From positions 1 to 52,237 of the forward strand of contig JAFRLB010000081.1 of assembly GCA_017431405.1 (NCBI GenBank): a stretch of DNA of 52,237 nt. Direction: 5' to 3'. Position numbers and translations under genes: made by a program. Under the pieces are notes generated by a model, which saw nothing but the letters and a program-made list of their open reading frames with translations, was not told the DNA's origin and searched no databases. Every line of letters starts with the position of its first letter. Position 1 is the stretch's first letter. Positions 1-9,295 of this stretch are shown one piece after another. This DNA is from Erysipelotrichaceae bacterium (GTDB taxonomy: Bacteria; Bacillota_I; Bacilli_A; Erysipelotrichales; Erysipelotrichaceae).

Positions 1-1
1 A

Positions 2-577
2 GAATCTGAAGTAAAAAAGTTTTTCAACAAACTGGCATATAAATGGGACAGTTATTCTGTTAACGAAACGGCCATAAAATTCATATTAGACAGACAGGAT
101 CTGGATAAAAACAGTTTCATATTGGATGTGGGATGCGGTACTGGTGTTCTTATACCTTATTATATATATAGGGATATAGCGCATGTTGATGCCGTTGACC
201 TGTCAGATAAGATGATTGAAATCTGCCGTAACAAGTTTAAAAGTGAAAAGGTTTCATTCCACTGCACTAGCATTCTTAACTACGATACTCAAAGTAGATA
301 TGACCTCATAATGATCTACAATGCTTTGCCGCATATGCCTGAACGTGAAAAACTCTTCGCTCATCTTTCAAAACTCATGAAAGATAACGGCAGGCTGGTT
401 ATTGCGCATGGCTTAAGTCTGGAAAAGCTGATGGAAGTGCATGATGGTGTTTCTTCAGAAGTAGCGGACAATTTCCCTGCACTGGAAACATTAGAAAAGG
501 AACTGTCAGAAAAACTGACAGTTACGGAAGTAATAAATAATGACTATTTATTTTGCCTGACAGCTGTTAAAAAGTAG
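2..577 (+). CDS. Class I SAM-dependent methyltransferase (5' end outside window)
   Basis: The frame is open from base 2, so the start codon lies before the window; 191 residues are visible. The SAM-binding glycine motif DVGCGTG (about residues 42-48 of the visible part) is preceded by a hydrophobic strand (FIL) and followed by an acidic residue at the end of the next strand (VDAVDLSD), as in class I Rossmann-fold methyltransferases. The later segment YDLIMIYNALPHM is the usual post-IV region. The substrate cannot be told; methyltransferases of this small type act on metabolites or are of unknown role. The TTG at 122 is not a real start, because the conserved fold begins well upstream of it. 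The gene ends inside a hairpin shared with the convergent gene. Confidence 0.85.
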   Translation, partial: ESEVKKFFNKLAYKWDSYSVNETAIKFILDRQDLDKNSFILDVGCGTGVLIPYYIYRDIAHVDAVDLSDKMIEICRNKFKSEKVSFHCTSILNYDTQSRYDLIMIYNALPHMPEREKLFAHLSKLMKDNGRLVIAHGLSLEKLMEVHDGVSSEVADNFPALETLEKELSEKLTVTEVINNDYLFCLTAVKK

Positions 578-598
578 AATCGTAAGATCCTACTTTTT
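569..598. terminator. Bidirectional terminator holding both stop codons
   Basis: A perfect 9-bp stem (569-577 with 590-598, AAAAAGTAG / CTACTTTTT) has A and T tracts on its two sides and so can end transcription from either strand. The left arm ends with the TAG of the methyltransferase. The right arm begins with the complement of the TAG of the convergent PreA-like gene. Confidence 0.75.
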
Positions 599-2026
599 TG
601 GTACTTTGATATTTGAAGAAACGATCGCTCCTGACGGACAGACAAGAACACATAAATGACAGCCAACACATTTGTCAGGTTTGAGAACAGGCCTGTCATT
701 TTTTATTTCGATTGCCTGGTGCCCGCCATCCATGCATGAAATGAAGCATCTCTGACAACCAACACACTTGTCTCTTAAGAACTTAGGATAAATGATGTAG
801 GAACGGTCAAGCTGTTCAGTTGGAACAACACCCTGAATGGTTGACTTACGGATCTCTCCTACTGAGTTATAACCATGATTCTGCAGGTATAATGCCAGGC
901 CATCCTTCATGTCTTCAACGATCCTGTAACCATATAACATTACAGCTGTTGTGACCTGAACAGTATCTGCTCCAAGCACAATGAATTCAAGAGCATCACG
1001 CCAGGTCTCAATGCCGCCCATGGCGCTGATGTGCTTGCCATCCAACATTTCATCCTGGGCCAGCTCAGCGATGAATCTCAAGGCAATTGGTTTAACAGCC
1101 TTACCGGAATAACCGCCGATTGAAGCATTTACTATGCCGTTATTAGGATTTATGTCTACTTCAATCAGACTCTTGATCGTATTGATTGCGGCAACCCCAT
1201 ATGCCCCACCTCTTATGGCAGCTTCGGCACTTTCTTCAATGTGGGTAACATTTGGTGTCAGTTTAGCTATGAAAGGCAGTTTTGAATGCTGCTTTACAAT
1301 GCGGCAATACTTTTCAACAAGCTCAGGAATCTGACCGACATCACTGCCGGTATTATCTTCCGTCATGTTAGGACAGGAGAAATTAAGTTCCAACGCATCA
1401 GCCCCACTGTCATTAAGAATGTCAGCCAGATATGCCCATTCCTCTTCATTACGACCCATTAATGAGACTAAGATGAATTTATCAGGATAGTTATCTTTCA
1501 GGCGTCTGAATATTTCAATGTTTTCAACAACGGTATGATCTGACAACTGTTCAATGTTCTTAAAGCCAATGACTCTTCTGTTATCACCCTTTATGGCTGA
1601 AAATCTAGGTGAGGCTTCATCAATTTCCATCATGCAGATGGTCTTGAAAGCTGCCCCTGCCCAGCCGGCTTCAAAGGCTCTGGCACACATGTCATAGGTT
1701 GATGCAACAACAGATGATGAAAGTAAGAATGGATTCTCCAGCGGTATGCCACAGAAATCAGTCTTTAAGACATCGTAATCTATTTTCTTCTTATCAGTCC
1801 TGTCTCTTCTGACAGAAGTAATGATCTCCCTGATATTAACATTTGCCACACAGGCTTTTTCACATCTTGCATCGCAGTCAGTACACGGTATGTTTTCAGA
1901 AATGTTATTCATGATAACATGCTCATTATCAAAAAACAGACTTCTTAAGATCTTGTCTGGTTTAAATATTCCACATGCCTTGGTACATTTGGCATCATTA
2001 CATAACAAGCAATTGGTTACGGCCAT
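590..2026 (-). CDS. preA: Dihydropyrimidine dehydrogenase subunit PreA-like, with extra N-terminal Fe-S domain
   Basis: Likely reduces uracil or thymine (or a related substrate) with an FMN-bound dihydroorotate-dehydrogenase-type barrel. Residues 1-70 carry two cysteine sets (CLLCNDAKCTKAC and CTDCDARCEKAC) like the N-terminal Fe-S domain normally found on the partner PreT. About 80-400 is the FMN barrel (LNFSCPN; GGIETWRDALEF near the phosphate site). From 421 there are two ferredoxin motifs (CVGCQRC and CVGCHLC...CP). At 478 residues it is longer than E. coli PreA (about 411), which the N-terminal domain explains. No PreT-like FAD/NAD partner is seen nearby. The start has AAGGAG eleven bases upstream. 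Assignment to the family is firm; the exact substrate is inferred. Confidence 0.85.
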   Translation of the reverse strand: MAVTNCLLCNDAKCTKACGIFKPDKILRSLFFDNEHVIMNNISENIPCTDCDARCEKACVANVNIREIITSVRRDRTDKKKIDYDVLKTDFCGIPLENPFLLSSSVVASTYDMCARAFEAGWAGAAFKTICMMEIDEASPRFSAIKGDNRRVIGFKNIEQLSDHTVVENIEIFRRLKDNYPDKFILVSLMGRNEEEWAYLADILNDSGADALELNFSCPNMTEDNTGSDVGQIPELVEKYCRIVKQHSKLPFIAKLTPNVTHIEESAEAAIRGGAYGVAAINTIKSLIEVDINPNNGIVNASIGGYSGKAVKPIALRFIAELAQDEMLDGKHISAMGGIETWRDALEFIVLGADTVQVTTAVMLYGYRIVEDMKDGLALYLQNHGYNSVGEIRKSTIQGVVPTEQLDRSYIIYPKFLRDKCVGCQRCFISCMDGGHQAIEIKNDRPVLKPDKCVGCHLCVLVCPSGAIVSSNIKVPKK

Positions 2027-2078
2027 ATGATTGTTCTCCTTGGTTTATTAAGTATATTATATAAAAATCTTTAACAAA

Positions 2079-2109
2079 AAATAAAGGTATAAGTTTTGTA
2101 CCTTTATTT
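2079..2109 (-). terminator. Terminator of rarA
   Basis: An 11-bp perfect stem (2079-2089 with 2099-2109) is followed on the minus strand by a run of T. It overlaps the rarA stop codon at 2104-2106. Confidence 0.7.
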
Positions 2110-3588
2110 CTGAATAAGCTTTTTCTTAACTTCTTCAATTGTATTGTAGGTCTTTACGCCTTCCTGTTTTACTTCCGGTTTACTGACCTTATGCATCTGC
2201 CTGTTATCAGGATCAGTCCATGGTTTTTCCATGTTGCCCTGTAAGGCCGGATTTTTGTATCTGTATCTTTCCGGATTCTTACCGATCTTACGGAAATAAT
2301 CCTTGATGTTCTTTTCCTGACCGATGTCGTTAGGCTCATAGATTGGTATGTCCTTGATAAGATCAGGAAGGTACTGTTGCTGGACAAAGTGATTTGGATA
2401 GTTATGGGCATACTTATAACCAACACCTCTGCCTAGTTTGGCCGCACTCTTATAGGAAGAATCCTGTAAGTATGGTGGGATTGGTAAGTTACCGGTCTTA
2501 TTAACGATCTTAAAGGCCTTTTCAATGGCTAAGTATGAAGCATTTGACTTAGGAGCCGAAGCAATGTATGCGGCAGCCTGAGCCAGTATTATTCTGCCTT
2601 CCGGCATGCCGACTCTTTCAACTGCCATGGCCGCTGAAGCTGCTACGCATATGGCCATTGGATCGGCATTACCAACTTCTTCAGATGCCGCAATGAGCAT
2701 TCTTCTGGCAATGAACTTGACATCTTCTCCAGCTGTCAACATTCTGGCCAGATAGTAAACTGCCGCATCCGGGTCTGAGCCGCACATTGATTCAATGAAG
2801 GCCGCAATCGTGTCGTAATGGTTATCTCCAGACTTATCGTATCTTATGGCCTTTCGCTGTATGCATTCCTCAGCCACTTCCAGAGTTATGTGAATCATGC
2901 CGTCTTCTGATCTCTCAGTAGTCATGGCAGCTAATTCAATGGCATTTAAGGCCGCTCTGGCATCACCGTCAGAGATCTCAGCTAAGAAGTTGGCTGCTTC
3001 TTCAGTAATGTCGGCATTATATTTCTTCAAGCCATAGTCCTTTTCAAATGAACGGTATATCAATGTCAGAACGTTTTCCTTTGACAATGGCTTCAGTTCA
3101 AATATTCTTGACCTTGATAATAAGGCTCCGTTTACTTCAAAATAAGGGTTTTCCGTTGTAGCACCAATAAGTATTACCGTACCGTCTTCAACAAACGGCA
3201 GAAGGTAATCCTGCTGAGCCTTGTTAAAGCGATGTATTTCATCAATGAACAGAATGGTTCTTCTTTTATAACCGCCAAGATTGTTCTTAGCTATATTAAC
3301 AACATCTTCCAGATCCTTCTTACCGGCGATGGTCGCATTGACCTGATGAAAGTCCGCAGAAGTGGTATTGGCGATGACCTTGGCCAAGGTTGTCTTACCA
3401 ACTCCCGGCGGCCCATAGAAAATGACTGAACTCAGCTGGTCAGCCTGAATAGCTCTGTATAATAACTTACCCTTACCCAGAATGTGTTCCTGACCGACGA
3501 TCTCATCAAGAGTTCTCGGTCTCATTCGGGAGGCAAGAGGCGCTTCCTTTTCCTTGTAATTCTCTTCAGCATAGGCAAACAGATCCAT
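2104..3588 (-). CDS. rarA: Replication-associated recombination protein RarA (MgsA) AAA ATPase
   Basis: Clamp-loader-like AAA+ ATPase that acts at stalled replication forks. Walker A is GPPGVGKTT (residues 59-67), Walker B is ILFIDEIHRF (about 112-121), and the sensor segment GATTENPYFEVNGALLSRSR follows. The C-terminal half contains the family's tetramerisation part (segments GCDPDAAVYYLARML-like and EVGNADPMA). Length is 494 residues, with a tail of about 40 polar residues beyond the usual end. The start is supported by AAGGTGGTGA just upstream. It is a housekeeping gene and has no evident link to the sugar locus; a terminator separates it from araD. Confidence 0.95.
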   Translation of the reverse strand: MDLFAYAEENYKEKEAPLASRMRPRTLDEIVGQEHILGKGKLLYRAIQADQLSSVIFYGPPGVGKTTLAKVIANTTSADFHQVNATIAGKKDLEDVVNIAKNNLGGYKRRTILFIDEIHRFNKAQQDYLLPFVEDGTVILIGATTENPYFEVNGALLSRSRIFELKPLSKENVLTLIYRSFEKDYGLKKYNADITEEAANFLAEISDGDARAALNAIELAAMTTERSEDGMIHITLEVAEECIQRKAIRYDKSGDNHYDTIAAFIESMCGSDPDAAVYYLARMLTAGEDVKFIARRMLIAASEEVGNADPMAICVAASAAMAVERVGMPEGRIILAQAAAYIASAPKSNASYLAIEKAFKIVNKTGNLPIPPYLQDSSYKSAAKLGRGVGYKYAHNYPNHFVQQQYLPDLIKDIPIYEPNDIGQEKNIKDYFRKIGKNPERYRYKNPALQGNMEKPWTDPDNRQMHKVSKPEVKQEGVKTYNTIEEVKKKLIQK

Positions 3589-3643
3589 GTTATCACCACC
3601 TTATATTATTATAGCACTTAATTGAATTTCATTCTAGCATAAG

Positions 3644-3663
3644 AAAACCTCCGTTGCCGGAGG
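3644..3663 (-). terminator. Terminator of the arabinose operon
   Basis: Stem CCTCCG (3648-3653) pairs with CGGAGG (3658-3663) around a 4-base loop. On the minus strand it is followed by TTTTCTT. It lies 10 bases past the araD stop and marks the end of the operon that starts near 14600. Confidence 0.8.
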
Positions 3664-3673
3664 ATATATTATC

Positions 3674-4363
3674 TTATTGTCCATAATAGGCATTCTTGCC
3701 ATGTTTTCTTAGGTAGTGTCTGTCCAGCAGTTCCTGCTGCATGTCTTCCAGCTCTGGATTCAACATTTCGGCATGGAAGTTCATTTCCGCAACTGTTTCC
3801 AGTACTACTGAATTATGAACGGCGTTCAATGCATCAGTGCCCCAGACAAATGGTCCATGGGAATGTACCAGTACAGCCGGTATCTGATCAGGATCCTTAT
3901 CCTTAAATGTCTCGACAATGACATTACCTGTTTCCAGTTCATACTGACCCTGAATCTCTTCAACTGTCATCTTACGGGTACAAGGTATGTCACCGTAGAA
4001 GTAGTCGCCATGTGTTGTACCCAGGGCTCTTACATCCTTACCGGCCTGAGCATAACTTACTGCCCACTTGGAATGAGTATGAACGATGCCGCCGATATTC
4101 TTGAAGTTACGGTATAAGACAAGATGAGTATCAGTATCGCTTGACGGTTTCAGTTTTCCATCGACAACCTTTCCGGTTTCAATATCAACTACGACCATAT
4201 CTTCAGGAGTAAGCTTATCATATTCAACACCGGATGGCTTGATGACCATCAGATTCTTCTCTCTGTCAATTCCTGACACATTACCCCAGGTAAATACTAC
4301 CAGGCCATACTTTGGCAACATCATGTTGGCTTCGTAAACCTGTTTCTTTAATTCTTCAAGCAT
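3674..4363 (-). CDS. araD: L-ribulose-5-phosphate 4-epimerase AraD
   Basis: Class II aldolase/epimerase that turns L-ribulose 5-phosphate into D-xylulose 5-phosphate, the last step of arabinose entry into the pentose phosphate pathway. At 229 residues it is the normal length. The zinc-binding histidines are in GIVHTHS and the later [24 protein letters not shown] is the family's middle signature. It is the last gene of the arabinose operon, with GGAAGGAGT upstream of its ATG and a terminator right after its stop. The cytoplasmic role is firm from family and context. Confidence 0.95.
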   Translation of the reverse strand: MLEELKKQVYEANMMLPKYGLVVFTWGNVSGIDREKNLMVIKPSGVEYDKLTPEDMVVVDIETGKVVDGKLKPSSDTDTHLVLYRNFKNIGGIVHTHSKWAVSYAQAGKDVRALGTTHGDYFYGDIPCTRKMTVEEIQGQYELETGNVIVETFKDKDPDQIPAVLVHSHGPFVWGTDALNAVHNSVVLETVAEMNFHAEMLNPELEDMQQELLDRHYLRKHGKNAYYGQ

Positions 4364-4384
4364 AATACATTACTCCTTCCACAT

Positions 4385-5251
4385 TTATTTATCAGCGCAG
4401 ACAAATCTGCCGTTTTCATATTTAAGCATTACGAATACCGGGTGTTCTTTGCGGAATGTATTAGGGCTGTGCAGTACAAGATTATAATTGCCTGTCAGAT
4501 CCTTAAATATCATTCCATGTCCGCCATCACTGGCAAATAACAGCTCACTGTCCGGTTTCCAGTTACCGTCTATCTCATCATTGTTAGAATGTGCCATGGC
4601 CTGAACATAACCTGTCTTACCGTTTGTTGACCAAAGCATGTGCAGTCTGCCATCATCAGTTCTGATCATGAACGGTCCGTCAGTCACATAATTGATGAAC
4701 AGGAATTTCTTTACATAAGGCTTTGCCATTGAAGCGGTAAACAGTTTCTTTGAAAAACCCTTACTGCTGCTCAGATCGTCGCAAAGTCTCATCACACAGA
4801 TTTCACCGTCATGAACCTGTTTCCACTCATGACAGAAAACGATATGTTTTCCGCCGTTTTTATCAACATACAGAGTTCCGTCAAGACAACGCATTGCTTC
4901 AGGGGTCAGATAACCGTCTGACCATGGTTTAAACGGTCCGCAAGGATCATCCGCCACAAGCGCCATCGTCCCAAGACCTTTTTTCTGATTTTCAAAGGTC
5001 GCAAACATGAAGAACCGGCCATCTACGAAATATACTTCAGGAGCCCAATAGCTTTTCTTACTGAAGAAACCTTCCGGTCTTCTGAACACTTCAATCGGTC
5101 CATCCCAGGTTTTCAGATCCTTACTGACATATACGTCAAAGCCGAAGGCTTCACCAGTAAAGGCAGTCTCGCCCCTTGTGCCGTACATGTAATATGTCTG
5201 ATCATGTACCAGGACAAAAGGGTCCCGGATGTTTATGTCATTTAATCTCAT
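4385..5251 (-). CDS. Glycoside hydrolase family 43, likely exo-acting arabinosidase
   Basis: Five-bladed beta-propeller hydrolase of 288 residues with no signal peptide, so intracellular. The catalytic base is Asp10 in INIRDPFVL and the pKa-modulating Asp is in RCLDGTLYVD. Where most GH43 enzymes have a Glu-Gly-Pro general acid, this one reads VTDGPF, an aspartate. I chose the ATG at 5251, ten bases past the kinase stop. An ATG at 5290 would add 13 polar residues and overlap the kinase gene; it has no ribosome site of its own. Its place between the ribulokinase and araD genes implies that it releases L-arabinose from arabino-oligosaccharides; xylosidase activity is also possible. Confidence 0.85.
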   Translation of the reverse strand: MRLNDINIRDPFVLVHDQTYYMYGTRGETAFTGEAFGFDVYVSKDLKTWDGPIEVFRRPEGFFSKKSYWAPEVYFVDGRFFMFATFENQKKGLGTMALVADDPCGPFKPWSDGYLTPEAMRCLDGTLYVDKNGGKHIVFCHEWKQVHDGEICVMRLCDDLSSSKGFSKKLFTASMAKPYVKKFLFINYVTDGPFMIRTDDGRLHMLWSTNGKTGYVQAMAHSNNDEIDGNWKPDSELLFASDGGHGMIFKDLTGNYNLVLHSPNTFRKEHPVFVMLKYENGRFVCADK

Positions 5252-5261
5252 ATTCTGCTTA

Positions 5262-6815
5262 TCAGAATTTTCTGATTGCTTCCTTTTCAACGCTCAGACA
5301 CTTAACGTAACTGTTGATGAAGCGGTTGAAACCTTCAATTTCCTGCTGATCAGCCATGACCGTAGAAGTCTTGGCTCTGGCAAAAACCTTGTCATCAAGA
5401 TAATCTTCCAGTGTTTCTCCATCCTGTTTCCACAGCATGTATGCACACAGTAATGCCATGCCATATGGACCGCCTTCACCGGCTGTTTCCATTACACTTA
5501 CAGGAGCATTGATGGCTGCGCTGAGCATTCTCTGTCCTACTCCCTCAGTCTTGAAGAAGCCGCCGTGACCGTAGATCTTGTTGATTCTGACCTTTTCCTC
5601 AGCCAGAATGTCCATGCCGATCTTCAGAGTAGCCAGGGCACTGTACAGATGTGTTCTCATGAAGTTGGCGAGATTGAATTCAGCATCCGGCTTTCTCATG
5701 AAAAGCAGTCTGCCTTCATTAAGGTCAGTTACGCCTTCACCTGAGTAATAGTTATAGCTTAATAAGCCGCCGCAGTCCTCGTCGCCTTTCAGAGCTTCTT
5801 CGAATAGTCTGGTGTACAGCTCATTGGTACTTACCTTTGTCCCAAACAGACTCAGAGAATCCCTGATGAGCTTGACCCAGGCATTGATGTCTGAGGTACA
5901 GTTGTTGCAGTGAACCATTGCCACTGCCTTACCGGCAGGTGTTGTTACCATGTCAATTTCACGGTGACGGTTCAACTTGCCTTCCGTTACGATCATCGCA
6001 AAGTCTGAGGTTCCAGCTGATACGTTACCGGTTGCCACTCTGACACTGTTGGTGGCGGCCATGCCGGTACCGGCATCACCTTCACATGGTGCCAATGGAA
6101 TGCCTGCCTCCAGATCGCCATCAGGATCCAGATATGTGGCACCCTTCTGACTCAGATTACCGGCAGGCTCACCGGCCAGTCTTATTTCCGGTAACATCTT
6201 CAGCAGGTCAAGTCCGGTCAGTTCATTGAACTTTCTAACCATTTCTTCGTCATAGCACAGCTTTTCAGAGTCGATTGGGAACATGCCGCTGGCTTCCCCA
6301 ATGCCCATTACTCTTTCCCCGGACAGTACATAGTGTACGTATCCGGCAAGAGTATTGATGTAGGCGATGTTTCCTACATGCGGTTCCTTATTAAGTATTG
6401 CCTGATACAGATGTGCAATGCTCCAGCGCTGAGGAATGTTGAAATCAAACAGTTCACTCAGCTTGTCAGCGGCCTGACCTGTCATTGTGTTACGCCAGGT
6501 TCTGAATTCACATAACTGTCTGTCGTTTTCATCAAACGGCAGATAACCGTGCATCATGGCCGAAATGCCAATGGCACCGGTTGTATTTAATGTAATATCA
6601 TATTTCTTTCTGACTTCGTTCTTCAGGTTTCTGAAACAGTCCTGCAGACCTTCTCTTACTTCCTCGAGAGAATAGGTCCAAACACCGTTGATCAGCGAAT
6701 TCTCCCAGGTATGGTCTCCCTGAGCGAGAACTTCATGGTCACGGCTTAACAGGACTGCCTTGATCCTGGTGGAACCAAGTTCAATTCCTATTACGGTTTC
6801 CTTAAGATTGATCAT
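5262..6815 (-). CDS. araB: FGGY-family carbohydrate kinase, ribulokinase (AraB-type)
   Basis: Phosphorylates L-ribulose with ATP. The N-terminal phosphate-binding segment VIGIELGSTRIKAVLL (residues 8-23) and the C-terminal GHGGFFKTEGVGQRMLSAAI segment fit the FGGY actin-like fold. At 517 residues it is somewhat shorter than E. coli AraB and belongs to the divergent type found beside araA in many Bacillota. Its ATG lies one base past the araA stop, with only a weak ribosome site, so translation is probably coupled to araA. The pathway position between isomerase and epimerase makes the ribulokinase role likely. Confidence 0.88.
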   Translation of the reverse strand: MINLKETVIGIELGSTRIKAVLLSRDHEVLAQGDHTWENSLINGVWTYSLEEVREGLQDCFRNLKNEVRKKYDITLNTTGAIGISAMMHGYLPFDENDRQLCEFRTWRNTMTGQAADKLSELFDFNIPQRWSIAHLYQAILNKEPHVGNIAYINTLAGYVHYVLSGERVMGIGEASGMFPIDSEKLCYDEEMVRKFNELTGLDLLKMLPEIRLAGEPAGNLSQKGATYLDPDGDLEAGIPLAPCEGDAGTGMAATNSVRVATGNVSAGTSDFAMIVTEGKLNRHREIDMVTTPAGKAVAMVHCNNCTSDINAWVKLIRDSLSLFGTKVSTNELYTRLFEEALKGDEDCGGLLSYNYYSGEGVTDLNEGRLLFMRKPDAEFNLANFMRTHLYSALATLKIGMDILAEEKVRINKIYGHGGFFKTEGVGQRMLSAAINAPVSVMETAGEGGPYGMALLCAYMLWKQDGETLEDYLDDKVFARAKTSTVMADQQEIEGFNRFINSYVKCLSVEKEAIRKF

Positions 6816-6816
6816 A

Positions 6817-8277
6817 TTATCTTAACTTCCAGACCAGATCATTTACCAGCAGCTTGTCTTCCAGAGACTGTACTGTTGTGTTCTTATCGATATGAACATA
6901 TTCAATATCCATGATATTGGCAAAATCTCTCATCATTTCAGCGGTTACATCATAGCTTAATACAGTATGATGAGCACCACCGGCTGTGATCCAGCATTCA
7001 ACGCCTATTGTCAGATCAGGCATTGCTCTCCACATTACTCTGGCAACCGGTAAGTTTGGCATTGTCATGATAGGCTTGACAGCTTCAATGTCCTGAACGA
7101 TCATTCTCATTCTGCCGCCCATGTCGATCAATGAAACGACGATACCCTTGCCGGCCTTGCCTTCAAATACCAGTCTGGCTGGATCCTTGGCATTCATACC
7201 GATGCCCAGGTGATGAGTTTCAATTCTTGGCTTATCAGCGGCTACAGAAGGACATACTTCCAGCATGTGAGCACCTAATGAATATTCACTGCCCTTTACC
7301 AGATGATATGTATAGTCTTCCATGAAGGCACTTGCACCGTTTTCATTTTCGCCCATCTTCTTTAAGATGGCTGTCATGGCACTGACTTTCCAGTCACCTT
7401 CAGCACCGAAACCATAGCCCTGAGCCATTAAATGCTGTGCAGCTAAACCAGGCAGCTGTTCCATGCCGTATAAGTCCTGGAATGTATTAGTGAATGCCTT
7501 GCAGTTGTTTCTGTCCATCATCTTCTTAATGGCAATTTCTTCTCTTGCCTGATACTTGATGGCGTCAATGTTATCAGTATTTACATCATACTTTGACAGA
7601 TATTCATTGTATAACTCTTCAACTTCTTCTTCAGTTACAGCGTTGATTTCCTTAACCAGATCGCCTACTGCCCAGGAATTGACTTCCCAGCCCAGTTTCT
7701 TCTGTGCTTCAACCTTATCGCCTTCAGTAACAGCAACATCTCTCATGTTGTCGTTGAAACGCATTACCTTCAGGTTTCTTGAGAAGTCAACACCGACACA
7801 TACCTTCATCCATTCAGCCAGTCTTTCAACTACGGCATCATCTTTCCAGTATCCGGCAATGACCTTTCTCTTTAATCTCAGCCTTGCGCCAATGAAACCA
7901 TGTTCTCTGTCACCATGAGCTGCCTGATTCAGATTCATGAAATCCATGTCGATCTCTTCATTTGGGATTTCCAGATTATACTGAGTAGCTAAATGACAGT
8001 ATGGCTTCTGTAAAAGGTGCAAGCCTGTCAGCCACATCTTGCTAGGAGAGAAGGTGTGACACCAGGTAACGATACCCAGACAGTTATCATCATAGTTTGC
8101 TTCCTTGATGACCTTGGTGATCTGATCACTCTTTTCACCTGTAACCTTGTAAACCAATCTGTATGGCAGTTTCTTACTTAATTCATCTGCCATTTCAGCT
8201 GCTCTTGCAGCAACTGTATCAAGAACTTCCTGACCGTACAGGTCCTGACTTCCAACTACAAACCAGAATTCTTTCAT
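6817..8277 (-). CDS. araA: L-arabinose isomerase AraA
   Basis: Converts L-arabinose to L-ribulose; a metal-dependent cytoplasmic enzyme. It begins MKEFWFVVGSQDLYG, the hallmark N-terminus of AraA, and is 486 residues long, close to the usual 490-500. Conserved segments include CHTFSPSKMW and, late in the protein, HHLGIG with metal-binding residues. The start at 8277 has GGAGG eight bases upstream; a longer frame from 8295 would place that ribosome site inside the coding region and is not used. It follows the broken GH2 gene by four bases, so loss of that gene could still affect araA through polarity. Confidence 0.97.
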   Translation of the reverse strand: MKEFWFVVGSQDLYGQEVLDTVAARAAEMADELSKKLPYRLVYKVTGEKSDQITKVIKEANYDDNCLGIVTWCHTFSPSKMWLTGLHLLQKPYCHLATQYNLEIPNEEIDMDFMNLNQAAHGDREHGFIGARLRLKRKVIAGYWKDDAVVERLAEWMKVCVGVDFSRNLKVMRFNDNMRDVAVTEGDKVEAQKKLGWEVNSWAVGDLVKEINAVTEEEVEELYNEYLSKYDVNTDNIDAIKYQAREEIAIKKMMDRNNCKAFTNTFQDLYGMEQLPGLAAQHLMAQGYGFGAEGDWKVSAMTAILKKMGENENGASAFMEDYTYHLVKGSEYSLGAHMLEVCPSVAADKPRIETHHLGIGMNAKDPARLVFEGKAGKGIVVSLIDMGGRMRMIVQDIEAVKPIMTMPNLPVARVMWRAMPDLTIGVECWITAGGAHHTVLSYDVTAEMMRDFANIMDIEYVHIDKNTTVQSLEDKLLVNDLVWKLR

Positions 8278-8281
8278 GTTA

Positions 8282-9292
8282 TTAGTCCTCCACATTTACT
8301 GTTACTTCCGCATTATCAGCCTTTACCCTGATAACGCCTTTCTTTGTTGCCTTGACAACAGCCAGTGCTCTGCCATAGTAAGTTGTATACTTACCGGTAT
8401 GTACATCTTCAATTGTACGTGGGTTGGCACTGCCGAATGCCAGAAGTTCACCGTTTTCAACTTCCAGATTCAGAGTTCTGTCAGCGTTAGATTCAACAAT
8501 GCCCTTCTCATCTTCTATTGTAACGTTTACATATACGATATCATTAAGCTTTACTGTTTCTTCTTCAGTTCTTAATGCTACTGAAACATTTCCTGAAGCA
8601 GAAACGAGCTTGTTTCTGCCAACTTCATTTCCGTTCTTATCATAAGCAACGGCTTCCAGTGTTCCCGGAACATATGGCAGTTTGAATTTTGCTCTGTTTT
8701 CCTTTACCCTGGCTGATTTTACCTTATGACCGTTCTGATATAAGTCGATCTTTGCGCAGTCGAAGAATACTTCAACAACCATTTTCTTACCGTCACATAA
8801 ACGCCATGCATATGATTCCATGCCATTGGTCTGACGCCATGCAGCCTTGATCAGCTTATGATCATGATTGATAGGCTGAACATTGATCAGAGGCTTATCT
8901 GTTGCGTGCCAGGTAGCTTTTGCCCAGTCAGCTTCAGCATTTGGTGTACCGATGATGTCGAAAGCACCTGTATCAGCCAGCCACCAAGGATATGGTTTTG
9001 AGAAGCCCTTGGCGTCTTCAGTATAACCCCAGGCACCAATGCCGTTTTCACCGATGTAATCCCATGCTGTCCACATGAAGTCACCGATGACATTTGGCAG
9101 TTCCTCAACCATCTTCCAGTTCTTGGCAATGTCATACGGCATTGTTTCAGAACCGAAGATCAGTCTTTCCGGATGAAGTTTCAGATCCAGTGGATATCTT
9201 CCTGCTGCATAGTTGTATCCGGCGATATCCAATGTATCCAGTGAAGGTGAACATATTGCGTCTGCCTGCTTGGAATTGGCAGCCTTGTTCAT
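8282..9292 (-). CDS. GH2 C-terminal part (after in-frame stop)
   Basis: 336 residues in the same frame as the N-terminal part. It holds the end of the barrel with the nucleophile Glu in FGSETMP, then C-terminal beta-sandwich domains (DUF4982-like and an Ig-like tail, ending EVTVNVED). Its first ATG lies three bases past the TAA, with only a weak AAGG close by, so re-initiation is possible but not well supported. Confidence 0.55.
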   Translation of the reverse strand: MNKAANSKQADAICSPSLDTLDIAGYNYAAGRYPLDLKLHPERLIFGSETMPYDIAKNWKMVEELPNVIGDFMWTAWDYIGENGIGAWGYTEDAKGFSKPYPWWLADTGAFDIIGTPNAEADWAKATWHATDKPLINVQPINHDHKLIKAAWRQTNGMESYAWRLCDGKKMVVEVFFDCAKIDLYQNGHKVKSARVKENRAKFKLPYVPGTLEAVAYDKNGNEVGRNKLVSASGNVSVALRTEEETVKLNDIVYVNVTIEDEKGIVESNADRTLNLEVENGELLAFGSANPRTIEDVHTGKYTTYYGRALAVVKATKKGVIRVKADNAEVTVNVED

Positions 9293-9295
9293 GCC

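Noticed and set aside
122..124. TTG at 122 as start of the methyltransferase
   Set aside because: The frame is open upstream and reads like the normal N-terminal part of the fold (FFNKLAYKWDSYS); the true start is outside the window.
7556..7918. 120-codon plus-strand frame inside araA
   Set aside because: Antisense shadow of a conserved gene, rich in Ser and Thr, with no ribosome site or known similarity.
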